Source: Micromonospora parathelypteridis
Lineage (GTDB): Bacteria; Actinomycetota; Actinomycetes; Mycobacteriales; Micromonosporaceae
Direction of reading: 5' to 3'
Assembly: GCF_014201145.1 (NCBI RefSeq)
Contig: NZ_JACHDP010000001.1
Coordinates: forward strand, 6,944,001-7,008,000
Length of the DNA stretch: 64,000 nt
The translations under genes were made by a program, and so were the position numbers. Below the pieces are notes generated by a model. It was not told the DNA's origin. It worked only from the letters and a program-made list of their open reading frames with translations, and ran no database searches. How positions within the stretch are numbered: position 1 is the stretch's first letter; the number at the start of each line of letters is the position of its first letter. Of this stretch, positions 25,346-36,019 are shown in pieces.

Positions 25346-25393
25346 GAGCGATATACCGCTGAGTCATAAATGCGACTCAGCGGTATATCGCTC
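25346..25393. terminator. 20-bp perfect palindrome, probable bidirectional terminator/interspersed repeat
   Basis: Arms 25346-25365 (starting GAGCGATATACCGCTG) and 25374-25393 pair perfectly over 20 bp around an 8-nt AT-rich loop. It lies between convergent glyA and the small 83-residue gene. The arm contains a TATA-rich block unlike the surrounding DNA, suggesting an inserted repeat unit that now terminates transcription from both sides. Confidence 0.75.
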
Positions 25394-25423
25394 TTCCAAG
25401 TAACTGCGCGGCCACGCCGAATC

Positions 25424-25675
25424 TCAGGCCAGCGGGCGCTTGAGGTGGTAACGGTGAACTTCGGTGCTGCCTTGGACGTTGTTCACGTCTTCGGCGGCGG
25501 AAACCAGCTCCCACCCCTCCCGGCCAGCGCGGTTGAGGTGCGCGATGGCGGTGTCACCGAAGGCGGTGATGTCCTTGCGTGACCCGTCCGGGGCGTACCA
25601 GACGAACGAGACATGGAAATTGCGGCCCTGTCCCTGATAGCGGCGGACGAGCAGGGCGTACTCCCAGGCAACCAT
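25424..25675 (-). CDS. Small conserved-looking protein, function unknown
   Basis: Encodes 83 residues: 'MVAWEYALLVRRYQG...NFHVSFVWYAPDGSRKDI', then 'AHLNRAGREGWELVSAAEDV', and 'EVHRYHLKRPL'. The pattern 'WEYALL...LN..GREGWELVSA...YHLKRP' resembles DUF4177-type small beta-alpha-beta proteins. No catalytic residues are evident and it has no signal peptide. The start at 25675 has no Shine-Dalgarno, but CATAAT lies 7 nt before the A of ATG, fitting a leaderless transcript; ATG 25684 in the same frame falls inside that -10-like box. Convergent with glyA across a palindromic terminator. Confidence 0.7.
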   Translation of the reverse strand: MVAWEYALLVRRYQGQGRNFHVSFVWYAPDGSRKDITAFGDTAIAHLNRAGREGWELVSAAEDVNNVQGSTEVHRYHLKRPLA

Positions 25676-25788
25676 GCGGCCCATTATGACCGTCCACCCA
25701 GGACGGCGGTACGCGGGCCGTCGCGCTTTGCCATCCGGTGAACGCGATGTGTCAACCGACGGGTGGTGCCGATCGGGGACGGTCGCGC

Positions 25789-26886
25789 TCAGCGCACCTC
25801 GACCGTGCGCAGTTCCCCCGCCGCCGCCGGGTCGGGGCAACCGGCCAGGGTCAACGCGTCGGTCAGCTCCGCGGCGAGCAGGGCCAGCGCGTCCCGGGCG
25901 GCCGGCTGGCCACCGACGGCCAGCGCCCAGAGCAGCGGCCTGCCGATCAGGACCCCGGAGGCTCCCAGCGCGAGCGCCCGCAGCACGTCGGTGCCGCTCC
26001 GGATGCCGCTGTCCACCAGCACCTGGCACCGGTCGCCGACCGCGTCGAGCACCTCCGGCAGCATGGTGATGCTGGCCGGCGCCCCGTCGAGCTGCCGGCC
26101 GCCGTGGTTGGAGACGACCACCGCGTCCGCGCCGACCCGTACCGCCTCGACCGCGTCACGGGGGTCCAGCACGCCCTTGACCACGAGCGGCAGGTCGACC
26201 TGCTCCCGTAGCCAGGCGAGGTCCGCCCAGCGCAGCGCCGGCGCGAACGACGCGGCGACCGCGGCCACTCCCGGTGCGCCGGCGTGCGCCAGGGCGGCGC
26301 GGCCGTCCGGCAGGTTCGCGGCGACCACGTCGGCCGGCAGCCGGAACGCGTTGCGAAGGTCCCGGGGGTGCCGGCCGAGCACCGGGACGTCCACGGTGAG
26401 CATCAATGCCCGGCAACCCGCCGCGACGACCCGGTCCAGCAGATCACGGACCATGGCACGTTCACGCAGCCAGTAGAGCTGGAACCAGATCTCCGCGCCC
26501 GCACCGGCGATCTGTTCGATCGGTGTGCTGGCCAACGTGCTGGCCACGTAGGGCACGCCGGCCGCGCCGGCCGCCGCCGCGAGGGCCAACTCCCCGTCCG
26601 GGTGCAGGAGTCGCTGGTACGCCATGGGCGCCACCCCGACCGGCATGGCGTACGGGCGGCCGAGCAGCCGGGTGCGGAGGTCGGCGGCGCCCACCCCGCG
26701 CAGCACCCGGGGCAGCACGGCGACCCGGTCCAGCCCGCGACGGTTGGCAGCCAGGGTCACCTCGGCCGCGCTGCCGCCGGCGACGTAGTCCCACACGTCC
26801 GGCGGCAGCACCGCCCGGGCCCGCTCGGTGTAGTCGTCGAGCGACACCGCCGGGCGGTCGGTCAGCACCGGTCGGTCGGTCAGCAT
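25789..26886 (-). CDS. FMN-dependent alpha-hydroxy acid oxidase/dehydrogenase
   Basis: A 365-residue TIM-barrel flavoprotein of the glycolate oxidase/lactate oxidase/mandelate oxidase family. Motifs: 'SLDDYTERARAVLPPDVWDYVAGGSAAEVTLAANR', 'PYAMPVGVAPMAYQRLLHPDGELALAAAAGAAGVPYVASTLASTPIEQIA', 'WFQLYWLRERAMVRDLLDRVVAAGCRALMLTVDVPVLGRHPRDLRN', and active-site 'KGVLDPRDAVEAVRVGADAVVVSNHGGRQLDGAPASI' with the catalytic His in SNHGGRQLD; 'VDSGIRSGTDVLRALALGASGVLIGRP' binds FMN phosphate. It oxidises a 2-hydroxyacid to a 2-oxoacid with O2 or another acceptor. ATG 26886 has GAGG upstream; 'MLTDRPVLTDRP' at the N-terminus is a short internal repeat. Substrate cannot be chosen. Confidence 0.9.
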   Translation of the reverse strand: MLTDRPVLTDRPAVSLDDYTERARAVLPPDVWDYVAGGSAAEVTLAANRRGLDRVAVLPRVLRGVGAADLRTRLLGRPYAMPVGVAPMAYQRLLHPDGELALAAAAGAAGVPYVASTLASTPIEQIAGAGAEIWFQLYWLRERAMVRDLLDRVVAAGCRALMLTVDVPVLGRHPRDLRNAFRLPADVVAANLPDGRAALAHAGAPGVAAVAASFAPALRWADLAWLREQVDLPLVVKGVLDPRDAVEAVRVGADAVVVSNHGGRQLDGAPASITMLPEVLDAVGDRCQVLVDSGIRSGTDVLRALALGASGVLIGRPLLWALAVGGQPAARDALALLAAELTDALTLAGCPDPAAAGELRTVEVR

Positions 26887-27361
26887 CGGCTCAACCACCT
26901 CGCACCCCCGTGCCCGCCCTCGGGCCGTCTGCTGGCGGTCTCCACGCCGACGATGGTTTAGAAACCTAGCTCCGCCGACGATGAGCGTCAATCGGGGTGA
27001 TCAAGCGGCGCGAATTCGATTGCGGGACGTCGGGCGGTCCCCCCAGGCTCGGACGGATGAGTGCGCAGCCCCTCCCCGACATACCCGGCGCCAACGACCG
27101 CCTGGCGGGGCGGCCCACTGTCCACCACTGTGGATAACCGAGATCCGGCCCGGGCTGCCGAGGCCCGGCACGTGCTCGGCGAGTTGCTCGTTCGCCGCCC
27201 GTTCGCCTGATGGCCGGGCGGACGTCGGCCGGGCCGGCTAGCCTCGGCCGCCGTGGCCGCGCCGGACCACGTCGGCCCGAGGACGGCCGGCGTCGGCCGC
27301 GGGAGCACCCCGGCGGCGTACGCCACGCTCTGCTCCTTCCGTGCCCAGGAGGCCGCCGCGC
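26887..27361. other. Intergenic region without a recognised gene
   Basis: About 475 nt between the divergent oxidase and sialidase-fold genes. Short frames are present but none shows a protein family or good start. The region contains one perfect DnaA-box sequence, TGTGGATAA, at 27129-27137, with no cluster around it. Confidence 0.45.
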
Positions 27362-28297
27362 ATGACGTCGTCACCCACCCGTCGCCGCACCGCCGAGGTC
27401 ACCGCCGTGCGGCGGATCGGCGACAGCGCGCCGCACAGCGCGTTCACCGACCTCGTCCGGTACGCCGGCACCTGGTTCTGCGCCTTCCGCGAGGCGCGGA
27501 CCCACCTCTCCGACGACGGTGTCATCCGGGTGCTGACCTCGGCCGACGGGCGCTCGTGGACCTCGGCGACGACGATCCGCCAGGCCGGTGCCGACCTGCG
27601 CGACCCTCGGTTCGTTCCGCGGCCCGACGGGCGCCTGCAACTGCTGGCGGCGGCGAGCAGCGGGAGCCCCCGGACCTTCGACACGGTGGCCTGGCTCTCC
27701 GACGACGGGCACACCTGGGGCGACCCGATCGGTGTCGGTGAACCGGGTGTCTGGGTGTGGAGGGCCGCGTGGCACGACGACGTGATGTACGGCGTCGGCT
27801 ACGCCACCCGTGAGCCGCGGTTCGCCCGGCTCTACCGCAGCGTGGACGGCACCGACCTGGAGCCGTGGGTGCCGACGCTGTTCGAGGGCGGCTACCCCAA
27901 CGAGTCGGGGCTGGTCTTCGACCCGGACGGCACGGCCTTCTGCCTGCTGCGGCGCGACGGTGACAACGCCAGCGCGCAGCTCGGCCTGGCCCGGCCGCCG
28001 TACCGGGAGTGGCGGTGGACCGACCTGGGCGTCCAGGTGGGCGGGCCGGCGCTGCTCCGGCTGCCCGACGGAGGCCTGCTGGCCGGGGTACGCCTGCTCG
28101 ACGGTGTCGTCCGCACCGCGATCTGCGCGGTCGACCCGGAGCGTGGCGAGCTGACCGAACTGGTCGCGTTGCCCTCCGGCGGTGACACCAGCTATCCGGG
28201 GCTGGTCTGGCACGACGATCTGCTCTGGGTCAGCTACTACTCCTCCCACGAGGAGCGGACGTGCGTCTATCTCGCCGAGGTCCGGCTGACCGCCTGA
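27362..28297 (+). CDS. Sialidase-fold (BNR-type) beta-propeller protein
   Basis: A 311-residue protein without a signal peptide. Asp-box-like strands are visible: 'RVLTSADGRSWTSATTI' (S-x-D-x-G-x-x-W), 'VAWLSDDGHTWGDPIGV' and 'LYRSVDGTDLEPWVP'. An N-terminal 'TWFCAFREARTHLSDDG' resembles the substrate-contacting blade of exo-alpha-sialidases, and 'NESGLVFDPDGTAFCLLRRDGDNASAQLGLARPPYREWRWTDLG' gives the Arg-rich middle blade. Sialidase activity is not proven: the full arginine triad cannot be confirmed, and many actinobacterial proteins of this type act on other glycans. ATG 27362 has AGGAGG about 9 nt upstream. It stands alone, divergent from the oxidase. Confidence 0.72.
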   Translation: MTSSPTRRRTAEVTAVRRIGDSAPHSAFTDLVRYAGTWFCAFREARTHLSDDGVIRVLTSADGRSWTSATTIRQAGADLRDPRFVPRPDGRLQLLAAASSGSPRTFDTVAWLSDDGHTWGDPIGVGEPGVWVWRAAWHDDVMYGVGYATREPRFARLYRSVDGTDLEPWVPTLFEGGYPNESGLVFDPDGTAFCLLRRDGDNASAQLGLARPPYREWRWTDLGVQVGGPALLRLPDGGLLAGVRLLDGVVRTAICAVDPERGELTELVALPSGGDTSYPGLVWHDDLLWVSYYSSHEERTCVYLAEVRLTA

Positions 28298-28428
28298 TCG
28301 GCACCGTCCACCACGGACAATCGAGGGGACCACGGCCGGCGACGCCAGCCGCTATCGTCGTCCCGACGGGGCGGTCTCCGCGACCTCACGGGGGGCCTGC
28401 CAGCACAAGGCTGACAGGAAAGAGAAGC

Positions 28429-30357
28429 ATGCGTACAACCCGTAGTCGCCTGGCGAAGGGTTCGGCGTTCGTCGCCGTCGTCGTCGCGGCGAGCACGATC
28501 ATCAGCGCCACCGCGCAGGCGGTGAGCGGGGTCAGCCCGGTGCCTGCGGGCACCTACCTGTTCACCGCCAAAATCCAGAGCGACCTCGGGGCCTGTTCCG
28601 CGGCCCTGGTCGACCCCACCTGGGTGATCACGACCACCAGTTGTCTCACCAGCGAAGGTCAGCCCGTCGTGGCCGGCCCGCCGACCCGCCCGACGACCGT
28701 CACGGTCGGCCGCACGGACCTGACCTCCACGGCCGGCCATGTTCTGAGTGTCACCTCGCTGGTGCCGCACCCCTCCCGCAACGTGGTGCTCGCACAGCTC
28801 GATCGGCCGGCCAGCGGTGTCACGCCGATCGCGCTCGGAGCCGCCGCGACCGTGGGTGAGCAGCTCATGGCCGCCGGCTTCGGCCGTACCGCCACCGAAT
28901 GGGTTCCCAACAAGCTGCACGCGGGCGCGTTCGCTGTCACCGCCGTCGCCGGCCAGACCCTGACCATCGACGGCACCGACAACGCCACCACCCTCTGCAA
29001 GGGTGATGCCGGCGGTCCGCTGGTGCGGGCCGGTTCGGGCGCGCCGCAACTTGTCGCCCTGCACGACCGCTCCTGGCAGGGCGGCTGTCTCGCCGAGTCC
29101 GAGACCCGCCGTACCGCCACCGAGGTCCGGGTCGACGACCTCGGCGGCTGGATCGCCCAGAGCACGCGCAACAGCTACGTCGCGCTGGCCTCCGGCGGCG
29201 CTCTGCTGGACACTCGCAGCGGCGTCGGCGCCCCCGCGGGCCTACGCACCGGTGGCAGCACGACCACTGTCCAGGCGCTCGGGGTTACGGGTGTCCCCAC
29301 CACCGGTGTCACCGCTGTTCTGGTGGACGTGACGGCGATCAACCCCACCCAGAACTCCTACATGATTGTCTACCCGGGCGGCTCGACCCGGCCGGTCACG
29401 GCCTCGATCAATGCCTCCACCGGTGAGACGATCTCCACCACGCAGGTGGTCAAGGTGGGGTCCAACGGCACGATCTCCGTGTACAACCAGGGCGGCAGCA
29501 TGCACGTCCGCATCGACGTCCACGGCTACTTCACGAACAGCGGCGGCGGCGGTCTCGTCGCGGTGGAACACCGCCGCGTGGTCGACACCCGCAACGGCAC
29601 CGGCACCACCACCGGCACGATTCCCACCAACGGCAGCCGCACGTTCACGCTGGCCGAGGACGACGGCATCCCGGCCGGCACCAGCAACGTGCTACTCGAG
29701 GCGGTCGTCGTCGGTGCGACAGGTGGCGGCTACCTCACCGCGTCCCCGACGGGCGGCACGGCCGACCCGAGCAGCGTGCTGGACTACGCCAGCGGAGTCA
29801 CCGCACAGGGTGTCGCCGTCAAGCTCTCCTCGACCAACCAGGTCACCTTCGTGAATCGTGGCCCGGCCGTGCACCTGGTGCTGACCCTGCAGGGTTACGT
29901 CGCGGCATCCCCGACCATGGGTGCGGATCTACGTCTCACGCCGGCCACCCAGGTCCTGGACACGCGGGCCAACGGTGGGGCTCCCATCAAGGCGAAGGGT
30001 GAACTGTCCGTCAACCTCGCCACCGCCATCGGCCTTCCACCGAACGCGATGGACGGCGCCCTCATCTCGATCACGGTGATCAGCCCGACCGCGAGTGGCG
30101 TCCTCACGGTCGAGCACGCCGGGCCGTACGCCTCCACCCCGGACGGACCGTTGATGACGAACCCGTCGGTGTCGAACTTCACTGCGGGCCACCATGCCCG
30201 GACCACAATGATGGTGACCAAGGTCGGCCGGGATGACGGCAGCTTCTACAACGGGCAGCCGGGCGTGGTCAGGATCGTGAACTTCAGCGGCGGCACCGTG
30301 CACTTGGTGGTGACCCTGCACGGATGGTTCAACCAGCCGGCGGTCGCCGGCAGCTGA
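28429..30357 (+). CDS. Secreted trypsin-fold pseudoprotease with three C-terminal beta repeats
   Basis: A 642-residue protein with a Sec signal peptide (residues 1-31). Residues ~35-245 have the S1 (chymotrypsin) fold, but all three catalytic positions are changed. The TAAHC motif reads TTTSC (Ser71 for His), GDSGGP reads GDAGGP (Ala194 for Ser), and the Asp-Ile-Ala-Leu strand reads 'RNVVLAQLDRP' with no Asp. Cysteines 56/72 and 190/220 of the S1 disulphides remain, so the fold is probably kept. Residues ~250-640 are three repeats of ~125 residues, each opening with L/V-x-D-T-R ('ALLDTRSGVG', 'RVVDTRNGTG', 'QVLDTRANGG') and closing with an 'HLVVTLHGWF'-like strand. Such repeats are seen in secreted actinobacterial proteins and may bind surface ligands. 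Likely a binding or regulatory exoprotein, not a peptidase. Confidence 0.85.
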   Translation: MRTTRSRLAKGSAFVAVVVAASTIISATAQAVSGVSPVPAGTYLFTAKIQSDLGACSAALVDPTWVITTTSCLTSEGQPVVAGPPTRPTTVTVGRTDLTSTAGHVLSVTSLVPHPSRNVVLAQLDRPASGVTPIALGAAATVGEQLMAAGFGRTATEWVPNKLHAGAFAVTAVAGQTLTIDGTDNATTLCKGDAGGPLVRAGSGAPQLVALHDRSWQGGCLAESETRRTATEVRVDDLGGWIAQSTRNSYVALASGGALLDTRSGVGAPAGLRTGGSTTTVQALGVTGVPTTGVTAVLVDVTAINPTQNSYMIVYPGGSTRPVTASINASTGETISTTQVVKVGSNGTISVYNQGGSMHVRIDVHGYFTNSGGGGLVAVEHRRVVDTRNGTGTTTGTIPTNGSRTFTLAEDDGIPAGTSNVLLEAVVVGATGGGYLTASPTGGTADPSSVLDYASGVTAQGVAVKLSSTNQVTFVNRGPAVHLVLTLQGYVAASPTMGADLRLTPATQVLDTRANGGAPIKAKGELSVNLATAIGLPPNAMDGALISITVISPTASGVLTVEHAGPYASTPDGPLMTNPSVSNFTAGHHARTTMMVTKVGRDDGSFYNGQPGVVRIVNFSGGTVHLVVTLHGWFNQPAVAGS

Positions 30358-30368
30358 ACACCACACCA

Positions 30369-30409
30369 CCGCGGTCGCTCCTGGCCACCAGGGTCAGGAG
30401 CGACCGCGG
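30369..30409. terminator. Bidirectional hairpin terminator at the end of the polyketide operon
   Basis: A perfect 15-bp stem, CCGCGGTCGCTCCTG (30369-30383) with 30395-30409, closes an 11-nt loop between the convergent pseudoprotease and ABM-monooxygenase genes. Confidence 0.8.
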
Positions 30410-30448
30410 CGCTGGCGTTCGGACCGGATCCGCCGCCGGCGAGCGTGC

Positions 30449-30772
30449 TCAACCCGCCGCGAAGGCCGGAGTCTGTGCGTGGATGTGGAAACGCAGCGAA
30501 CGGGCGTCGGTGAAGCACTCCCGCATCGGACGCACCAGGTCCCGGTGCTCCGGAGTGCGCTCCCAGGCCTCGAAGTCCGCCAGACTCGCCCACTCGCTGG
30601 TGATCAACCACTGCTCCGGGTCGGTCGACGAGCGGCACACCTGGTCGACCACGTGCCCCGGCACGCCGTCGGCGACCAGGTGCCGCACCTCCTCGTACGC
30701 GGCGAGGAACTGCTCGGTGCGGGGCACCGGCACCCGTACCAGGAACACCACCCGGGCTCGCTGATCGCTCAT
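30449..30772 (-). CDS. ABM (antibiotic biosynthesis monooxygenase)-domain protein of the polyketide cluster
   Basis: A 107-residue single ABM ferredoxin-like domain: 'RARVVFLVRVPVPRTEQFLAAYEEVRHLVADGVPGHVVDQVCRSSTDPEQWLITSEWASLADFEAWERTPEHRDLVRPMRECF'. The 'W.I.SEW.S...F..W..S..H' core is the family signature. Cofactor-free members oxygenate anthrone-type intermediates to quinones in aromatic polyketide pathways; in whiE-like clusters the same domain can help cyclisation. The ATG overlaps the CLF stop (ATGA), placing it as the last gene of the coupled operon. A strong terminator follows. Exact oxidation step unknown. Confidence 0.85.
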   Translation of the reverse strand: MSDQRARVVFLVRVPVPRTEQFLAAYEEVRHLVADGVPGHVVDQVCRSSTDPEQWLITSEWASLADFEAWERTPEHRDLVRPMRECFTDARSLRFHIHAQTPAFAAG

Positions 30773-32082
30773 GGCGTCTCTCCCCTCATCGGCACCGCCC
30801 CGCGCAGGACCAGCGCACTGTTGAACCCGTCGAAGCCCCGCGCGCAGACCAGCGCGAGCCTGCTTCGCGGCTGGCGGTGCTCGCGCAGGAAGTCCAGCTC
30901 GCACCCCTCGGCGACCTCGTCCGGTCCGGCGGAGGCGGGCAGCGTGTCGTGCGCGAAGGCGAGCAGCGCGGTGGCCACGTCCAACGCCGACCCACCCTGG
31001 TACGCCCGCCCGGTCAGCGGCTTCTGCGTGGTCACCGGAGGTGGCCGGTCGGCGAAGACGGCGCGCAGCGCCTCGGCCTCGCTGCGGTCGTAGCGGCGCA
31101 CACCGAGGGCGTCGGGCAGCACCACGTCGATCCCGGCCGCCGCGACGCCGGCCCGGTCCAGGGCCAGCCGCATCGCCCGCGCGTACTGGGCCGGGTCACC
31201 GGCGCTGTCCGCCGTGGTGTGCGCGGCGTCGTGGGTGGAGCCCCAACCGCTCACCTCACCGTAGACGCGGGCGCCCCGGGACAACGCGTGCCCCAACTCC
31301 TCCACCACGAACACCGCTCCCCCCTCGGCCGGCAGGTAGCCGCTGGCCGAGGCGTCGAACGGCCGGTACGCCCGCTCCGGATCGGAGACGTCGCTGAGCA
31401 GCCCGGAGCGCAGCTGGCACGCCAGCGCGTACGGGCTGAGCGGGCACTCAGTGGCCCCGGCGATCACCACCGGTGTGCCTCGGCGTATCGCGCGAGCGGC
31501 GTGGGCGAGGCTGTCCAGCCCGCCGGCCGCCTCCGCGACCAGCACCCCGCTCGGCCCCTTGAACTGGTGGTGAATGGAGAGCTGCCCGACGCTGGCCGCG
31601 TAGAACCAGGCGATCGACTGGTACGCCCCGACCGTCCGCGACGACCCACCCCAGAGCCGTTGCAGCTCCCGCTGGCCGAACAGGTTGCCCCCGGACGAGC
31701 TGGCCAGCGTCACCGCGTAGCCGTACGGGTCGGGGGCCCGGTCGGGTAGGCCCGCGTCGGCCAACGCCAGCCGGGTGGCGGCGAACCCGAGGTGCGTCCA
31801 CCGGTCGGTCTGCACCAACTGTCGACTGTCGGCGTAGGAGTCGGCGGTGAAGCCGGGCACCTCCCCGCCGTACCGGGTCGGATAGCCGGACGGGTCGAAC
31901 AGCGTGATCGGCCCGGTCCGGCGGGTCCCGGCCAGCACCGTACGCCAGTGCGCGTCCGCGCCGATGCCGCTCGGCGCCACCACACCGATACCGGTCACCA
32001 CCGCCCGGGCGGCGCTCACGCCGCCACTACCGTGAGCGCCGCCACTGCCTTGAGCGCCGCCACTGCCGTGAGCGCCGCTCAC
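30769..32082 (-). CDS. Type II PKS chain-length factor (KS beta)
   Basis: A 437-residue ketosynthase-like partner of KSalpha; together they build the poly-beta-ketone and set its length. KS-fold strands are intact ('[15 protein letters not shown]', '[28 protein letters not shown]'), but the catalytic Cys is absent as expected. The usual CLF Gln in E-Q-A-G-G is Ala185 here (VAEAAGG). The start GTG overlaps the KS stop (GTGA), giving an N-terminal extension of residues 2-21 made of 6-residue units ([18 protein letters not shown]). A GTG at 32019, after this repeat, would give a conventional N-terminus and is the alternative start. The stop overlaps the ABM gene by 4 nt. Chain length cannot be read safely from sequence. 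Confidence 0.9.
   Translation of the reverse strand: MSGAHGSGGAQGSGGAHGSGGVSAARAVVTGIGVVAPSGIGADAHWRTVLAGTRRTGPITLFDPSGYPTRYGGEVPGFTADSYADSRQLVQTDRWTHLGFAATRLALADAGLPDRAPDPYGYAVTLASSSGGNLFGQRELQRLWGGSSRTVGAYQSIAWFYAASVGQLSIHHQFKGPSGVLVAEAAGGLDSLAHAARAIRRGTPVVIAGATECPLSPYALACQLRSGLLSDVSDPERAYRPFDASASGYLPAEGGAVFVVEELGHALSRGARVYGEVSGWGSTHDAAHTTADSAGDPAQYARAMRLALDRAGVAAAGIDVVLPDALGVRRYDRSEAEALRAVFADRPPPVTTQKPLTGRAYQGGSALDVATALLAFAHDTLPASAGPDEVAEGCELDFLREHRQPRSRLALVCARGFDGFNSALVLRGAVPMRGETP
32022..32082 (-). repeat. 18-bp tandem repeats at the 5' end of the chain-length-factor gene
   Basis: Three near-identical 18-bp units (on the plus strand CCGCCACT[A/G]CC[G/T]TGAGCG) lie between the KSalpha stop and the conserved start of the CLF fold. 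They encode Gly/Ala/His/Ser units and also duplicate a GTGAGC start-like hexamer. Confidence 0.75.
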
Positions 32083-33353
32083 GCCGCCACCGTCCCGGGC
32101 AGCCGGCGGAACACCATCGCGGACTGGAAGCCACCGAACCCGCTGCCCACCGACAGCGCGACGTCCACGGGGACCTCCCGCGCCTCGTTCGGTACGTAGT
32201 CCAGGTCGCACTCCGGATCCCGGGTGCTCCAGTTCGCCGTCGGCGGCACCACACCGAACTCGATGGCCAGTGCGCAGGCGGCCATCTCGATCGACCCGAT
32301 CGCGCCGAGCGAATGCCCGACCATCGACTTGATCGAGCTGATCGGTACCCGGTAGGCGGCCTGGCCCAGCGCCCGTTTGAACGCGGCCGTCTCGTGCCGG
32401 TCGTTCTGCCGGGTGCCCGAGCCGTGCGCGCTGATGTAGGAGACCTGCTCGGGAAGGATCCGCCCCTGCTTGAGCGCGTCGGTGACGGCGAGGCCCATCT
32501 CCAGACCGTCCGGCCGCAGCCCGGTCATGTGGTAACCGTTGCTGCGGCTGGCGTAACCGGCCACCTCGCAGTAGATGTGCGCGCCCCGGCGCCGGGCATG
32601 CCCGGCCTCCTCCAACACCAGCACCGCCCCACCCTCGGCCAGCACGAACCCGTGCCGGTCGGCGTCGAACGGGCGGGAGGCGTGCGCCGGGTCGTCGTTG
32701 TCCGGGCTGGTCGCCTTGATCGCGTCGAACGAGGCGACAGTGACCGGCGAGATCGGCGAGTCGGACGCACCGGCCAGCATCACGTCCGCCTCACCGTCCA
32801 CGATCATCTGATGGGCGTAGCCGATGGCGTCGATGCCGGAGGTGCAGCCGGTGGACACCACCTGCGCCGGGCCGTGCAGCCCGTGCCGGCAGGCCACGTC
32901 GGCGGCGAGGCTGCTGGGCACCAGCGCCTGATAGAGGTACGGGCCACCGCGCGCCCCATCGACCAGCCACCGCTGGCCGTGCTCGCTGACGGTGACGTAC
33001 TCCTGCTCCAGCGCCATCGTGCCGCCCACGGCGGTGCCGAGCACCACCCCGGCCCGGTTCCGCTCGGCGTCGGTCAGCACCAACCCGGCATCGGCGACGG
33101 CCTCCGCGGAACAGGCCAGCGCGAACTGCACGTACCGGTCGGCCCGGCGTCGTTCGGCCTCGGTGAGCCCCGCGGCGATCGGGTCGAAGTCGCACTCCGC
33201 GGCGATCTGCGAACGGAACGCCGACGGGTCGAAGAAGCTGATCCGCCGGGTGGCGGTCCGCCCCTCGGTGATGGTCTTCCAGAACCGGTCCCGGCTGGCG
33301 CCGCCGGGGGCGACCACCCCGACCCCGGTCACCACCGTGCGGCGCCCAGTCAT
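32079..33353 (-). CDS. Type II PKS ketosynthase (KS alpha)
   Basis: A 424-residue beta-ketoacyl synthase. The nucleophile is Cys170 in STGCTSG; His310 in AHGSGT, Lys342 in SSIKSM and His347 in MVGHSLGA complete the active site. '[15 protein letters not shown]' and '[26 protein letters not shown]' are standard aromatic-PKS KSalpha segments and resemble the spore-pigment/pentangular clade. It condenses malonyl-ACP units with CLF. It is preceded by the cupin gene at 55 nt and overlaps CLF by 4 nt. No dedicated priming KSIII or acyltransferase is present, so an acetate-derived start is likely. Confidence 0.95.
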   Translation of the reverse strand: MTGRRTVVTGVGVVAPGGASRDRFWKTITEGRTATRRISFFDPSAFRSQIAAECDFDPIAAGLTEAERRRADRYVQFALACSAEAVADAGLVLTDAERNRAGVVLGTAVGGTMALEQEYVTVSEHGQRWLVDGARGGPYLYQALVPSSLAADVACRHGLHGPAQVVSTGCTSGIDAIGYAHQMIVDGEADVMLAGASDSPISPVTVASFDAIKATSPDNDDPAHASRPFDADRHGFVLAEGGAVLVLEEAGHARRRGAHIYCEVAGYASRSNGYHMTGLRPDGLEMGLAVTDALKQGRILPEQVSYISAHGSGTRQNDRHETAAFKRALGQAAYRVPISSIKSMVGHSLGAIGSIEMAACALAIEFGVVPPTANWSTRDPECDLDYVPNEAREVPVDVALSVGSGFGGFQSAMVFRRLPGTVAA

Positions 33354-33408
33354 GTCGCCACCTCGGTTCGCGACTGCGGGGCTCGCAAACCCGGCTCACT
33401 CCTCGCGC

Positions 33409-36000
<2,592 letters not shown>

Positions 36001-36019
36001 GGTCAACCACCCTGCGCGG

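Noticed and set aside
27129..27137. Perfect DnaA box TGTGGATAA, possible replication origin
   Set aside because: Only one box, no cluster, no AT-rich unwinding region and no dnaA/dnaN neighbours.
27362..28297. Naming the propeller protein a true sialidase
   Set aside because: Asp-box-like strands are present but the complete arginine triad and catalytic Tyr/Glu could not be identified.
32022..32082. Short tandem repeats considered as a CRISPR array
   Set aside because: Repeats are 18 bp and contiguous with no spacers, inside coding sequence, and no cas genes are present.
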